Under the pieces are notes generated by a model. That model ran no database searches, was not told the DNA's origin, and saw only the letters and a list, made by a program, of their open reading frames with translations. This document shows positions 18,143 through 27,183 of a stretch of DNA of 64,000 nt, one piece after another; position 1 is the first letter of the stretch; every line of letters begins with the position of its first letter. The stretch covers positions 118,028-182,027 of the forward strand of contig JAGAQJ010000050.1 in NCBI GenBank assembly GCA_017622845.1. Direction: 5' to 3'. Source of the stretch: Lachnospiraceae bacterium (lineage in GTDB: Bacteria > Bacillota > Clostridia > Lachnospirales > Lachnospiraceae). The position numbers and the translations under genes were made by a program.

Positions 18143-18712
18143 ATGCAAAAAATCAAGAAACTTTATTCTGACTCTCTAAGGGAGTTAAAGCTCACTCACA
18201 ATCTCGTTCTCTGCGGATTGCTGGCAGCATTGGCAGTTGTACTCAACTACACCACTTCTATCTATGTTACCCCCAATATCCGCATCGGGTTTTCCGGTCT
18301 GCCCAACCGCATTGTGGAATATCTGTTTGGTCCGGGCATCGGAGCGATTTTCGGCGGTATGCTTGATATTCTCAAATATCTGCTGAAGCCTGACGGAGGC
18401 GCCTTTTTCTTTGGTTATACCTTCAATGCCATGGCTGCCGGCATCATCTATGGGAGTATCTTATATAAAAAACCGCTGAAAATATGGCGCATTTTCGCTG
18501 CCGAGCTTCTGACCAAAACCATCGTAAACTGCGGTCTGAATACGCTGTGGCTTTCTGTTATGAACGGGAATGCATTTATGGCAATTCTTCCTGCCCGCGT
18601 CATCAAAAATATCATTATGCTGCCAATTGACACCGTAATCCTGTTTTTCACGCTTACCTTTATCACAAAGCTTGTAAACACATCGGAGTTTCAAAGATTC
18701 CGGCACAGATAG
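18143..18712 (+). CDS. folT: Folate-specific ECF transporter S component
   Basis: A 189-residue integral membrane protein, MQKIKKLYSDSLRELKLTHN and onward, with six predicted helices. GGAGG seven bases before this ATG sets the start. The motif LNYTTSIYVTPNIRIGFSGL followed by PNRIVEYLFGPGIGAIFGGM is typical of FolT. It binds folate outside the cell and works with the shared EcfA/A'/T energising module, which is not encoded here. A THF riboswitch controls it. Confidence 0.92.
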   Translation: MQKIKKLYSDSLRELKLTHNLVLCGLLAALAVVLNYTTSIYVTPNIRIGFSGLPNRIVEYLFGPGIGAIFGGMLDILKYLLKPDGGAFFFGYTFNAMAAGIIYGSILYKKPLKIWRIFAAELLTKTIVNCGLNTLWLSVMNGNAFMAILPARVIKNIIMLPIDTVILFFTLTFITKLVNTSEFQRFRHR

Positions 18713-18805
18713 TATTCCTGTTATGCCACTTTTTGCCGAATCCGTTTTCGCTCTTTATTCCCGCCTTTAAATGTGTTAGGATAAATAAATCGGAGGAATA
18801 CTAAA

Positions 18806-19708
18806 ATGGAGTATCATTACAACCAATTTTTTGACGAAATCAAACGGCTGGGCAGCAAATCGGCACTGCTGTGCCTGACTTTTATGACATGTGTGTCATT
18901 ATTTGTTGTGATTCTCTGCCTGCTGCATGTCCTGCCGCCATCCGCGGCGTTTTGGGCGCTTGTGTGGATTGTGCCCACATTCTTCTCACTTGGCCTTGCA
19001 GCGCGCTATTTTCACAAAAAGGCGGAAGCTTTGGCACAAAAACAACAGATTGCTGTAATGGCGCACCATACAAAGGAGATTATAGAAAGCATACAGGAGC
19101 AGCTTCCTGACACCTATATCAGCGACTGCAGAATAAAGATGCGCTTTCTTCCCAAGCACGGTATTGATATTGATGCCGCCATGGAAAGGCTGAATCACAA
19201 CGTGGAGGCTTACAATGAACTTGTCCTTGCATTTCTTAGTGAAAGCGACCGGCAGGAGGATACCCTGTTTGATCTGATGCAGCCGGACACACTGATGCAG
19301 TACGGCGCAGCTGCCCATACCTTACGGGTAAAGGCAAATGAACTTGGAATTATCAATCTGACTGACACTGCCTTTTTTCATGAAATTGAAGCATATGCCG
19401 GCGGACTTGATGTGATACGCGACAATTGGAAGAAGCTTTCTTTCGAATTGGATGAAGCTTATGATGTGTTAAGCAAGTACATAAAATCCGTTGGTTTAAA
19501 GGACAATGCCTATGACAAGGACGGAAATTGCATTACATTCAAAAAGTGGGGAGAACAGCTTCAGGAAGCCTTCAACGCGCTTGAAAGCTATGATACCAGG
19601 AAAGCGAAAAAGATTTTAAGTGATTTGACGCAATACCGGCTTGACCCGGATATCACCAATGCCCTGCGCGGAATTATTGCGGGCATTGATGATATCCTGA
19701 CTGTGTGA
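18806..19708 (+). CDS. Membrane-anchored histidine phosphotransfer (HPt) domain protein
   Basis: A 300-residue protein. Two transmembrane helices lie at about residues 20-41 and 46-67, and a coiled linker follows. Residues 118-210 are an HPt domain: HGIDIDAAMERLNHNVEAYN with ELVLAFLSE, then AAAHTLRVKANELGIINLTD. His171 is the expected phospho-accepting residue; the usual glycine two or three positions later (HTLKG) is replaced here by valine. The remaining 90 residues are an unassigned helical tail. HPt proteins relay phosphate between receiver domains, and a hybrid kinase that would need one is encoded at 37.4 kb, though this pairing is only inferred. GGAGG precedes the ATG. Confidence 0.7.
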   Translation: MEYHYNQFFDEIKRLGSKSALLCLTFMTCVSLFVVILCLLHVLPPSAAFWALVWIVPTFFSLGLAARYFHKKAEALAQKQQIAVMAHHTKEIIESIQEQLPDTYISDCRIKMRFLPKHGIDIDAAMERLNHNVEAYNELVLAFLSESDRQEDTLFDLMQPDTLMQYGAAAHTLRVKANELGIINLTDTAFFHEIEAYAGGLDVIRDNWKKLSFELDEAYDVLSKYIKSVGLKDNAYDKDGNCITFKKWGEQLQEAFNALESYDTRKAKKILSDLTQYRLDPDITNALRGIIAGIDDILTV

Positions 19709-19723
19709 AAGCGGCTGCTTTAT

Positions 19724-20377
19724 CTATTCTCCGTCAAACAGTGCTTTTTCGAGTTTTGCCACATCTTCCGCATTAGGGGTGTATACATTGTCCGCCAGCT
19801 CAATCCGGATTATCATGGTTTCCGCTTCATCGTATTGTACCTCTGCAAGCACTGTTTCCATGCTCTTTTTAAATGCAAGAATAACCTCCCTCATCATTTC
19901 TTCCTCAGAGGGCGTCCCGTCATCGGAGACTGCCCACTCATTTGCCATTGCCGCTACATCGCTTTGGTACAGCTCAAGTGCAGGCTTAAAAATATTCATC
20001 TTCTCATAAGACACTGTGACAGCAAAGGAACCGTCGCTTTGCTTTTGGGCGCTGCCGACCGTGTATCTGACTTTTGCAAGCATATCCATATAAATCTGGC
20101 GAAATTCTTCCTGATATTCCTCATCAACTCCAAGACTGCTGCAAAACGCACTGACCCCGGTGTCAATCCCCTGATTGTAAAGCGCCTGTGCCTCCTCCTG
20201 AGTGCCAAGCCTGATCTCCACAAAGGTCTTGGAATCATTCTTATAAGAGGCATCAAGCAATGCCTGCAGATAAGACTCCGCATCTTTGCTTGACGTACAG
20301 CCCCCCAAAAGTCCGACTGTTAATATGCACACAAGCATCAAAACAATTTTCCTGCATTTTTTCAATTTTTCTCTCAT
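19724..20377 (-). CDS. Putative lipoprotein of unknown function
   Basis: A 217-residue protein with signal sequence MREKLKKCRKIVLMLVCILT and lipobox LLGGC, so the mature protein would be lipid-linked to the outer face of the membrane. GGAGG five bases upstream selects this ATG over one four codons earlier. The mature part is acidic and helical (SKDAESYLQALLDASYKND; YQEEFRQIYMDMLAKVRYTV). It resembles small Clostridia lipoproteins of unassigned families, but I cannot name one. It converges on the HPt gene. Confidence 0.65.
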   Translation of the reverse strand: MREKLKKCRKIVLMLVCILTVGLLGGCTSSKDAESYLQALLDASYKNDSKTFVEIRLGTQEEAQALYNQGIDTGVSAFCSSLGVDEEYQEEFRQIYMDMLAKVRYTVGSAQKQSDGSFAVTVSYEKMNIFKPALELYQSDVAAMANEWAVSDDGTPSEEEMMREVILAFKKSMETVLAEVQYDEAETMIIRIELADNVYTPNAEDVAKLEKALFDGE

Positions 20378-20554
20378 CCTTTCCTCCATAATCTTAAGCG
20401 TGAGCTTATTGTTGACGTTCCTATATGATACCTCTCCATATTATCATTTTGTCCGTTTTATATCATATTATCAGAAGCAAGGGCGGCTTCTGAGTTCCTG
20501 TTGTGTTTCCCTGTATTTCAAGGTAAAGAAAATCATGCGCCAAAACTGATAAAT

Positions 20555-21505
20555 TTATGATATCAGACCGAAGCTTTTTAATAAATACAGCCATAATGTA
20601 ATAAACACAGAGCTTAAAAATGTGGTAGATACCACACAGCTTGAGGACAGCACACCCTCATGCCCCATATTTCTTGACATGATATAACAGCTTACTGTTG
20701 TGGGCGCTCCGAGCATAATCAGGATTGCCACCATCTTTTCATCACGAAAGCCCATTGATGCAGCTATTGGCAAAAAGACAGCCGGCATCACAAACAGCTT
20801 TATCAGCGTACTGATGATGGTCGGTTTTATCCTTGCAAGCGCTTTCCTTCCCTCAAAGCCTGCCCCCAGTCCAATCAGGGCAAGCGGTGTTGCAAGCACG
20901 GAAAAATTGTGCAGTGTCTTATTTATGATAAAAGGAAGCTCTATGTGTGCAACAGAAATCACCATACCGATCAAGATACCCCATATAATCGGATTAGTTG
21001 CAATTCCTTTCAGTGATTTCTGAAAGCTTTTTTTATCAAGTCCTGACGTATTGGGGGCGGTAAAGCTCAGCACCATGACTGCCGCTACATTGTACAAGGG
21101 AACCGTAGCAAGAATCATCAGCGGGGCAATCGCACTTGTGCCGTAAATATTCTGCATAAATGCCACGCCCAGCACCGCAGCGCTTCCCCGGTAGGACGCC
21201 TGTATGAACTCCCCCCGGATTGACTTATCCTTCATAAACAGTCTGCAAAGCAGAGAAATTGTCAAGATGCATACAAGCGTGACCCCAAAGCAGAACAGCA
21301 CAAACTTCGTATCCCAAACCGTATAAAAATCTGCCTCGGCAATATCCACTACCAGCAAAACCGGCAGCGTTACCTTGTAATTAAAAGAATTAAGCGTCTT
21401 TACAAAACCATCATCCACAAGTCCTATCTGCCTGAACACATATCCTGCCACCATTACCAAAAAAATCGGAATCGTGGCATTCAGGCTGAATATCAAATTA
21501 TCCAT
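20555..21505 (-). CDS. AEC-family (auxin efflux carrier-like) transporter
   Basis: A 316-residue membrane protein with about ten helices. SLNATIPIFLVMVAGYVFRQ and LVDDGFVKTLNSFNYKVTLP at the N-terminus and ILIMLGAPTTVSCYIMSRN near the C-terminus are typical of AEC permeases, which move malate or related carboxylates in bacteria. The substrate here is not deducible. A hairpin followed by a T-tract lies 48-93 bases upstream. Confidence 0.85.
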   Translation of the reverse strand: MDNLIFSLNATIPIFLVMVAGYVFRQIGLVDDGFVKTLNSFNYKVTLPVLLVVDIAEADFYTVWDTKFVLFCFGVTLVCILTISLLCRLFMKDKSIRGEFIQASYRGSAAVLGVAFMQNIYGTSAIAPLMILATVPLYNVAAVMVLSFTAPNTSGLDKKSFQKSLKGIATNPIIWGILIGMVISVAHIELPFIINKTLHNFSVLATPLALIGLGAGFEGRKALARIKPTIISTLIKLFVMPAVFLPIAASMGFRDEKMVAILIMLGAPTTVSCYIMSRNMGHEGVLSSSCVVSTTFLSSVFITLWLYLLKSFGLIS

Positions 21506-21552
21506 CGTATCTCATAACCTTTCCTCATTTTTAATGCTCTGCTTGCCTGCCA

Positions 21553-21598
21553 TAAAAAAGGCAATCACCCGATTTGTTCCGCAGATGATTACCTTTTT
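21553..21598 (-). terminator. Terminator upstream of the AEC carrier gene
   Basis: On the minus strand AAAAAGG-AATCA pairs with TGATT-CCTTTTTT across a loop of about 18 bases. It would end transcription arriving from the degenerate gene at 21606-21852, or serve as a leader attenuator. Confidence 0.6.
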
Positions 21599-21605
21599 GA
21601 AAGAC

Positions 21606-21852
21606 TCACTTCCATGCTCTGTTTTCAAGCTTTTCCGCTCTCTCAGTCAACTGCTCCGCCATTGACATCACAAGCTTAATTGTATCTTTTTCCCTAACCG
21701 TTCCATATCCCTTTTTGTGTACCCATGCATTCTATCTCTGACAAAATCATCGACTCACTTTTTGTAACCCTCTCATCAATACTTTTCGTTACAAGTTTCT
21801 CAATCGCTTCCAAATCTCTCTCATCTAACATCCGCTTTTTCCTTCTTCTCAT
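21606..21852 (-). pseudogene. Frameshifted remnant of a small coiled-coil protein gene
   Basis: From an ATG at 21852 one frame reads MRRRKKRMLDERDLEAIEKL and VTKSIDERVTKSESMILSEI and then stops near 21700. The continuation KLVMSMAEQLTERAEKLENR is in another frame and ends at 21606. The two parts together look like the small coiled-coil MLDERDL proteins common in Lachnospiraceae, so one frameshift and some loss are likely. Confidence 0.5.
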
Positions 21853-21940
21853 ACTTCATTCCCATAAATGCAGTTTAACATAAAAGCACACAATTATCAA
21901 CACAAAAGAGCCGCCTGACACGGCGGCTCTGTAACAGTTC

Positions 21941-22140
21941 AGCTTTTTATGCATTCCTATCCGGACGAAAACGGCGGATAGTATCCCTTCAGCTGCCATG
22001 GTTCCGAATGGGAATTTCCTTATGGGTGATTCAATACTTCCGCGTAAATCCGCACGGACGCGGATTTAGGACGAAACGCGTCCATGGGCGCAAACTAAAA
22101 ATGGAATGGCATGCGCCATTCCATTTTGTCCAAACGGGAA
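21941..22140. repeat. Dispersed hairpin repeat (partial copy, 22 kb)
   Basis: It begins with CTGTAACAGTTCAGC and contains GGACGAAAACGGCGGATAG and TTCCGAATGGGAATTTCC, both shared with the copies at 50.8 and 60.8 kb and, inverted, at 37.1 kb. A segment with AATCCGCACGGACGCGGATT followed by AGGACGAAACGCGTCCATGG is the reverse complement of part of the 36.9-kb element. The right end motif is not found, so it is probably a deletion derivative. An extra hairpin, AATGGAATGGC with GCCATTCCATT, lies near its end and may act as the oppA terminator. Confidence 0.7.
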
Positions 22141-22165
22141 ATACCAAAGCAATCCTTATCAGCAA

Positions 22166-23974
22166 TTATCTGCCAAACTGACAGTCATTGTTGCCGGAAT
22201 CTGTGGTCCACATTTCAAGCATGTTAATAGGATCGTTGAAGTCTGCTAACCATGCATTACGGCAGATATCATAATTTCCTGACTTTCTCTCATTCAGGAA
22301 CACATTCCAGTCACATGTCTTGATTGTCATAGTAATACCGATAGCAGCAAAATCCTGCTGCATAGCTTCTGCCATTGCTACGTTAGAAGAAGCTTCATTT
22401 GTAAGATACTCAAATGTAATCGGCGTAGAATCTGATAACATATTATCGTCTGTAAACTCATAGCCTGCACTCTTTAACAGCTCAATTGCTTCTGCTATAT
22501 TCTCATCAAGTGCGTAAGGGTCAAAATATCCTGCTGTATCAGCGTTTGGATAGGTATAACTATCACTATTCTCTTTAAACACGCCACCGTTACCATCAGC
22601 CATTCCGGCAGGAATAAATGCATTTGCAGGCTGCTGACCTGTCTGACCGATATTCTCTGTCATATAATCACGGTCTACCAAAAGAGCAAATGCACGTCTC
22701 ATGGCATTCGCCTGAGCTGGTGTCTTATCTGCAAAAAGCTCGCTCTTTACATTGAATGTAACATAAGAAGTTCCCAGATTATCAACAATATGGAACTCCG
22801 GATTGTCTAACAATGCCTGAATCTCATCTGTAGGAACAGTATCAATAAAATCAAGATTATCTGCATTGTAAGCAGCAAAGATTGCTGTATCATCTGCGCT
22901 TAACATCAGTTCCAGCTTTTCTACCTTAACTTCATCTGCTCTGTGATAGTATGGATTCTTTACATAAGTCATAGACTCATCATGCGTCCAAGATTCCAGT
23001 GTGTAGGCGCCGTTTGTAACAAAGCCTGCTTCCTGTGCCCATGCACCCGGGTTTGTCTCCCATCCGTCTACGCTCTCTACTGCGCTCTGTTTTACAGGAT
23101 AATATGCCGGAAATGCAAGAAGGTCAAGGAAGTATGCACAAGGAGAGCCAAGTGTCACTGTAAGTGTCTGCGCGTCCTCACTTGCTTCTACCTTCAATGT
23201 TCCATCATCATTTCTTGCAATTACGTCAAACATATAAGAATAATCTGCTGCTGTCTGCTCTGCTGTTGCACGATTCCAAGAATATACGAAATCATTTGCG
23301 TTTAACTCAGAACCGTCTGACCACTTGAGGTCAGGAAGCAGATTGATTGTATATGTCATGCCATCCTCGCTTACTGTATAATCAGCCGCAAGGTCCATCT
23401 GAACATTTCCGTCTGCATCATAAGTACAAAGACCTGCAAAGCTGTTTACAACAAGGCATGCACCATCAACTGTAGTATTCAATGCCGGATCAAGCTTATC
23501 AGGCTCAGAAGCCAGATTCAGTCTTAACGTATCGCTGTCTGTCTCAGCAAACTGGAAATACTTAAATCCGTAAAGATTAGAATAAATATTAGAAACATTG
23601 CTCTTCAGCATATAAATGTCATTATAATACCAAATCGGCAAAATAGCTCCTGTCTCCATAAGCATATCCTCTGCCTGATGCATGAGGACAACACGCTCTG
23701 CAAAATCAGTTGTTGTCTTAATCTCCTTGATTAAGTTATCATAATCCGTCCAGTTTGTAGCATCAACTACTGCCGTATCAGCTTCCTCATTGTCTGCTGC
23801 CTCTTCTGTTGTGCCGTCTGCTGTTGTCTCAGCTGCTGCATTGTCTGCTGTTGTCTCAGCACTATCTGCTGCAGGAGCGTCTGTTGACGCTGAGTCAGAA
23901 GAACCGCAAGCTGCCAATGTACCCATAGACAGTACAAGTGCCATGGTCATTGCTAAAACCTGTTTCTTTTTCAT
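22166..23974 (-). CDS. oppA: Oligopeptide ABC transporter substrate-binding lipoprotein, circularly permuted
   Basis: A 602-residue family 5 extracellular binding protein with signal peptide and lipobox LAACG (Cys23), then an acidic Ala/Thr/Glu-rich linker to about residue 72. Residues 75-143 (NWTDYDNLIKEIKTTTDFAE; LMHQAEDMLMETGAILPIWY; NLYGFKYFQFAE) are what normally forms the C-terminal end of such proteins. The usual mature N-terminus (LRLNLASEPDKLDPALNTTV) starts only near residue 150, and the protein ends at SGNNDCQFGR, where the moved segment would normally follow. The gene therefore encodes a circular permutation. It binds peptides outside the cell for OppBCDF. It is the last gene of the opp operon, 84 bases after oppF, with its own strong AAGGAGG. 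Confidence 0.9.
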   Translation of the reverse strand: MKKKQVLAMTMALVLSMGTLAACGSSDSASTDAPAADSAETTADNAAAETTADGTTEEAADNEEADTAVVDATNWTDYDNLIKEIKTTTDFAERVVLMHQAEDMLMETGAILPIWYYNDIYMLKSNVSNIYSNLYGFKYFQFAETDSDTLRLNLASEPDKLDPALNTTVDGACLVVNSFAGLCTYDADGNVQMDLAADYTVSEDGMTYTINLLPDLKWSDGSELNANDFVYSWNRATAEQTAADYSYMFDVIARNDDGTLKVEASEDAQTLTVTLGSPCAYFLDLLAFPAYYPVKQSAVESVDGWETNPGAWAQEAGFVTNGAYTLESWTHDESMTYVKNPYYHRADEVKVEKLELMLSADDTAIFAAYNADNLDFIDTVPTDEIQALLDNPEFHIVDNLGTSYVTFNVKSELFADKTPAQANAMRRAFALLVDRDYMTENIGQTGQQPANAFIPAGMADGNGGVFKENSDSYTYPNADTAGYFDPYALDENIAEAIELLKSAGYEFTDDNMLSDSTPITFEYLTNEASSNVAMAEAMQQDFAAIGITMTIKTCDWNVFLNERKSGNYDICRNAWLADFNDPINMLEMWTTDSGNNDCQFGR

Positions 23975-24058
23975 AATAAAATTTCCTCCTTTTAAACTTT
24001 CCGTTTGGAATGATTGTATTAAAATCGGACATGGATTCGTCCGGTAATACCAAAATAT

Positions 24059-25021
24059 TTATCTGTTATGGCAGGCAACCATATGCCCGTTTCCTTTATC
24101 TGCAAGCGAAGGGCAGACCTCTGCACACTTGTCTGTCGCATAGCGGCATCTGGTACGGAAGGCACAGCCTGTAGGCATATTCATAGGACTCGGAACATCT
24201 CCTGAAAGTACGATACGCTGGCTTTTCTTAGCTATAATCGGGTCCGGAATCGGTACAGCGCTTAAGAGCGACTCCGTATACGGGTGTATCGGATGGTCAT
24301 AGACCTCGTCTGCGTCGCCAATCTCCACAACCTTGCCAAGATACATTACTGCAATTCTGGTCGAAATATGTCTCACAACCAGCAAATCATGAGCGATAAA
24401 CAAATATGCTACGCCAAGCTTCTCCTGAAGGTCCTCAAACATGTTGATAACCTGCGCCTGTATGGAAACGTCCAGCGCGCTCACCGCCTCGTCGCACACG
24501 ATAAACTTCGGATTGACCGCAAGTGCACGCGCGATGCCGATACGCTGTCTCTGACCGCCTGAAAACTCATGTGCATAACGTGTTGCATGCTCTGCATTCA
24601 GCCCTACCAGCTCCATAAGCCCCAGAATCTTCTCACGGCGCTCTTTTCTATTGCTGTACAGCTTATGTACATCAAGCGGCTCTCCAATGATGTCCTCTAC
24701 TGTCATTCGGGGATTCAGGGAAGAGTACGGGTCCTGAAAAACCATCTGCATATTCTTTCTGTGCTCCGCCATATTCTTGTCTGTGATAACCTCACCATTA
24801 TATTTGACAGTGCCGGAGGTCGGCTCATACAGTCTCAGTATGGAACGGCCGACTGTCGTCTTTCCGCAGCCTGACTCTCCTACAAGACCTAATGTCTCGC
24901 CGGGTTTTATTTGAAAGGTCACACCATCGACAGCTTTCAGAGGCGTGGTCTTGAAAAATCCTGTCTTAATGGGGAAATACTGCTTTAAGTCTTCCACCTC
25001 GATTAAATATTCACTGCTCAT
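24059..25021 (-). CDS. oppF: Oligopeptide ABC transporter ATP-binding protein OppF
   Basis: A 320-residue ATPase. Walker [17 protein letters not shown], signature [17 protein letters not shown], Walker [13 protein letters not shown] and the switch histidine in FIAHDL are intact. The C-terminal oligopeptide-binding extension contains [14 protein letters not shown], the cysteine cluster typical of OppD/F and DppD/F. It energises peptide uptake with OppD. The start overlaps the oppD stop by four bases (ATGA). Confidence 0.95.
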   Translation of the reverse strand: MSSEYLIEVEDLKQYFPIKTGFFKTTPLKAVDGVTFQIKPGETLGLVGESGCGKTTVGRSILRLYEPTSGTVKYNGEVITDKNMAEHRKNMQMVFQDPYSSLNPRMTVEDIIGEPLDVHKLYSNRKERREKILGLMELVGLNAEHATRYAHEFSGGQRQRIGIARALAVNPKFIVCDEAVSALDVSIQAQVINMFEDLQEKLGVAYLFIAHDLLVVRHISTRIAVMYLGKVVEIGDADEVYDHPIHPYTESLLSAVPIPDPIIAKKSQRIVLSGDVPSPMNMPTGCAFRTRCRYATDKCAEVCPSLADKGNGHMVACHNR

Positions 25022-26037
25022 TTTCCACCCTCCTGATTCTGTATCTCAAGCGTTCCGTCTTTCAGCTTTTTGTAGGTCAGCCAGCAGGAAGCAAAATGTC
25101 CGTCGGGCATCTGTACCTGCGGCGGAACCTCTGTCAGACAGATTTTCATTGCCTCATCACAGCGTGCACAGAACGCACAGCCCTTTGGCATATTGAGAAG
25201 ATTGATGGGTGTTCCTGCGATAGGCACCAGTCTTTCCTTGCTTCCGTCGGGTTTGGGTATGGAGCGGAGAAGCCCCTTGGTGTATTCATGTCCTGCGCGG
25301 TAAAAGATATCCTCTGCCGTGCCTCTCTCGCATACGCGTCCGCCGTACATGACGATAATCTCATCGCACATATCCGCAATGACGCCGAGGTCATGGGTCA
25401 CCATGATAATTGCCATTCCGAGCTTCTTCTGCAAGTCCTGCATCAGCTCGAGAATCTGTGCCTGTATGGTTACGTCCAGTGCCGTTGTCGGCTCATCTGC
25501 AATCAGGATATCCGGCTCACAGGCAAGCGCCATGGCAATCATGACACGCTGTCTCATACCGCCTGAAAGCTCATGCGGATACTGCTTAATACGCTTCTGC
25601 GGCTCATTCACGCCTACCAGCTCAAGCATCTCGACAGCTCTTTCCTTTGCCTGCTTTTTATTCTTATCCGTGTGAAGCAGAATTGCCTCCATCAATTGGT
25701 TTCCTATGGTAAATACCGGGTTTAAGCTTGTCATAGGGTCCTGAAAGATAATACTGCAGCACTTTCCGCGAAAGCCCTTCATCTGCTTTTTGTCAAATTT
25801 TGTAATATCCTGTCCGCGGTAAAGCACCTCGCCGCCTACAATACGCCCTGTAGAAGCAAGAATCTGCATAATGGAATATGCTGTAACACTTTTTCCCGAA
25901 CCGGATTCTCCTACGATGCCGAGAATCTTTCCCGGCGCCAGATTAAACGTAACGCCGTTTACTGCCTTTACCTCACCGGAATCCGTAAAAAATGATGTAT
26001 GCAGGTCCTTTACCTGTAAAATGTATTCTTCACTCAT
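25018..26037 (-). CDS. oppD: Oligopeptide ABC transporter ATP-binding protein OppD
   Basis: A 339-residue ATPase, MSEEYILQVKDLHTSFFTDS and onward. An AAAGGA nine bases before this ATG favours it over one eight codons upstream that has no ribosome site. Walker A GIVGESGSGKSVTAY, signature LSGGMRQRVMIAMAL, Walker B ILIADEPTTALD and MVTHDLGV are all intact. The C-terminal CAFCARCDEAMKIC carries the conserved cysteines. It partners OppF. Confidence 0.95.
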   Translation of the reverse strand: MSEEYILQVKDLHTSFFTDSGEVKAVNGVTFNLAPGKILGIVGESGSGKSVTAYSIMQILASTGRIVGGEVLYRGQDITKFDKKQMKGFRGKCCSIIFQDPMTSLNPVFTIGNQLMEAILLHTDKNKKQAKERAVEMLELVGVNEPQKRIKQYPHELSGGMRQRVMIAMALACEPDILIADEPTTALDVTIQAQILELMQDLQKKLGMAIIMVTHDLGVIADMCDEIIVMYGGRVCERGTAEDIFYRAGHEYTKGLLRSIPKPDGSKERLVPIAGTPINLLNMPKGCAFCARCDEAMKICLTEVPPQVQMPDGHFASCWLTYKKLKDGTLEIQNQEGGK

Positions 26038-26070
26038 CGTCTCATGTCCTTTCATTATCATTGCCAGCAG

Positions 26071-27171
26071 TTACTTCTTAAGCTTCGGGTCAAATGCATC
26101 GCGCAGACCATCGCCAAGCAGGTTTAAAGAAAGCACAATCAGGCAGATAACCACTGCCGGAAAGATAAGCTTATAAGGATAGCTCTGAAGTCCTTCTCTT
26201 GCAGTGTTTGCAAGGCTTCCCAAGGAAGGCATGGGTGCCTGTACGCCAAGCCCGATAAAGCTCAGGTAGCTCTCGGTAAAGATTGCCGAAGGAATCTGCA
26301 GTGCAGTGGAAATGATGATAACACTGATACAGTTTGGAATAATATGCTTCATGATAATTCTGCCGCCCTTTGCGCCGGTCGCTTTCGCTGCAAGCACATA
26401 CTCATTATTTTTAATGGTAAGAATCTGTCCGCGGACAAGTCTTGCCATTCCTACCCAATAAAGCAGGCCATATACAATAAACAGGGAAATCATATTGACA
26501 CCGAGCTTCTGAAGAATGGTTCCCTCAAGCAGCGGCTTTAAAGTCTCATTCAGCACAACGGATAACAAAATGATAACCAGCATATCCGGCAGCGAATAGA
26601 TAATATCCACCACGCGCATCATAATCAAATCGACTTTTCCGCCCAGATAGCCCGATATACTTCCGTACAGCAGACCTATTATCAATACAAGAATACTTGC
26701 AAACAGTCCGACGGAAAGGGACACTCTTGTGCCGTATACAACACGGATAAAGTAATCACGGCACTGTGAATCGGTTCCCATGATATGAGGAAATACCTTT
26801 CCGCCCTCCTCCATGTATTTCAATTCGTTCTCCGAATACTCAAAGGGTTTCAGGTTCTTCGCTGTCTTATCACGTTTTCCGTTGACGCTGATAATCTGCG
26901 AATAGCTGTATGGCACTACATGCGGCGCCACAATGATAACGCCTAATATCAGTACCAGCACAATAATACTGGCAACAGCCAGAGGATTTCTCATCAGCTT
27001 TTTCATACCATCTTTAAAAAAGGTGGTTGACTCGCTCATGACGTCCTGCTGTCTTTTTTCTTCCTCTGTAGCCTTCTCAAAGGAAGACTCGTCAAAGTTG
27101 AATTTGGATAAATCAATCTGTGCACTCAGTACATTTTTTTTGAGTGAATTTTTTTCCATCTGCTCTGCCAC
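26071..27171 (-). CDS. oppC: Oligopeptide ABC transporter permease OppC
   Basis: A 366-residue permease that starts with GTG, chosen because AGGAGG lies seven bases upstream. A cytoplasmic N-terminal extension of about 60 residues precedes the first membrane helix (NPLAVASIIVLVLILGVIIV). The binding-protein-dependent transport motif is ATGAKGGRIIMKHIIPNCIS, the EAA loop that contacts the ATPases. The insert with EYSENELKYMEEGGKVFPHI is an extracytoplasmic loop common in Clostridia OppC. It lies 12 bases after oppB. Confidence 0.93.
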   Translation of the reverse strand: MAEQMEKNSLKKNVLSAQIDLSKFNFDESSFEKATEEEKRQQDVMSESTTFFKDGMKKLMRNPLAVASIIVLVLILGVIIVAPHVVPYSYSQIISVNGKRDKTAKNLKPFEYSENELKYMEEGGKVFPHIMGTDSQCRDYFIRVVYGTRVSLSVGLFASILVLIIGLLYGSISGYLGGKVDLIMMRVVDIIYSLPDMLVIILLSVVLNETLKPLLEGTILQKLGVNMISLFIVYGLLYWVGMARLVRGQILTIKNNEYVLAAKATGAKGGRIIMKHIIPNCISVIIISTALQIPSAIFTESYLSFIGLGVQAPMPSLGSLANTAREGLQSYPYKLIFPAVVICLIVLSLNLLGDGLRDAFDPKLKK

Positions 27172-27183
27172 GTTTCTTCCTCC

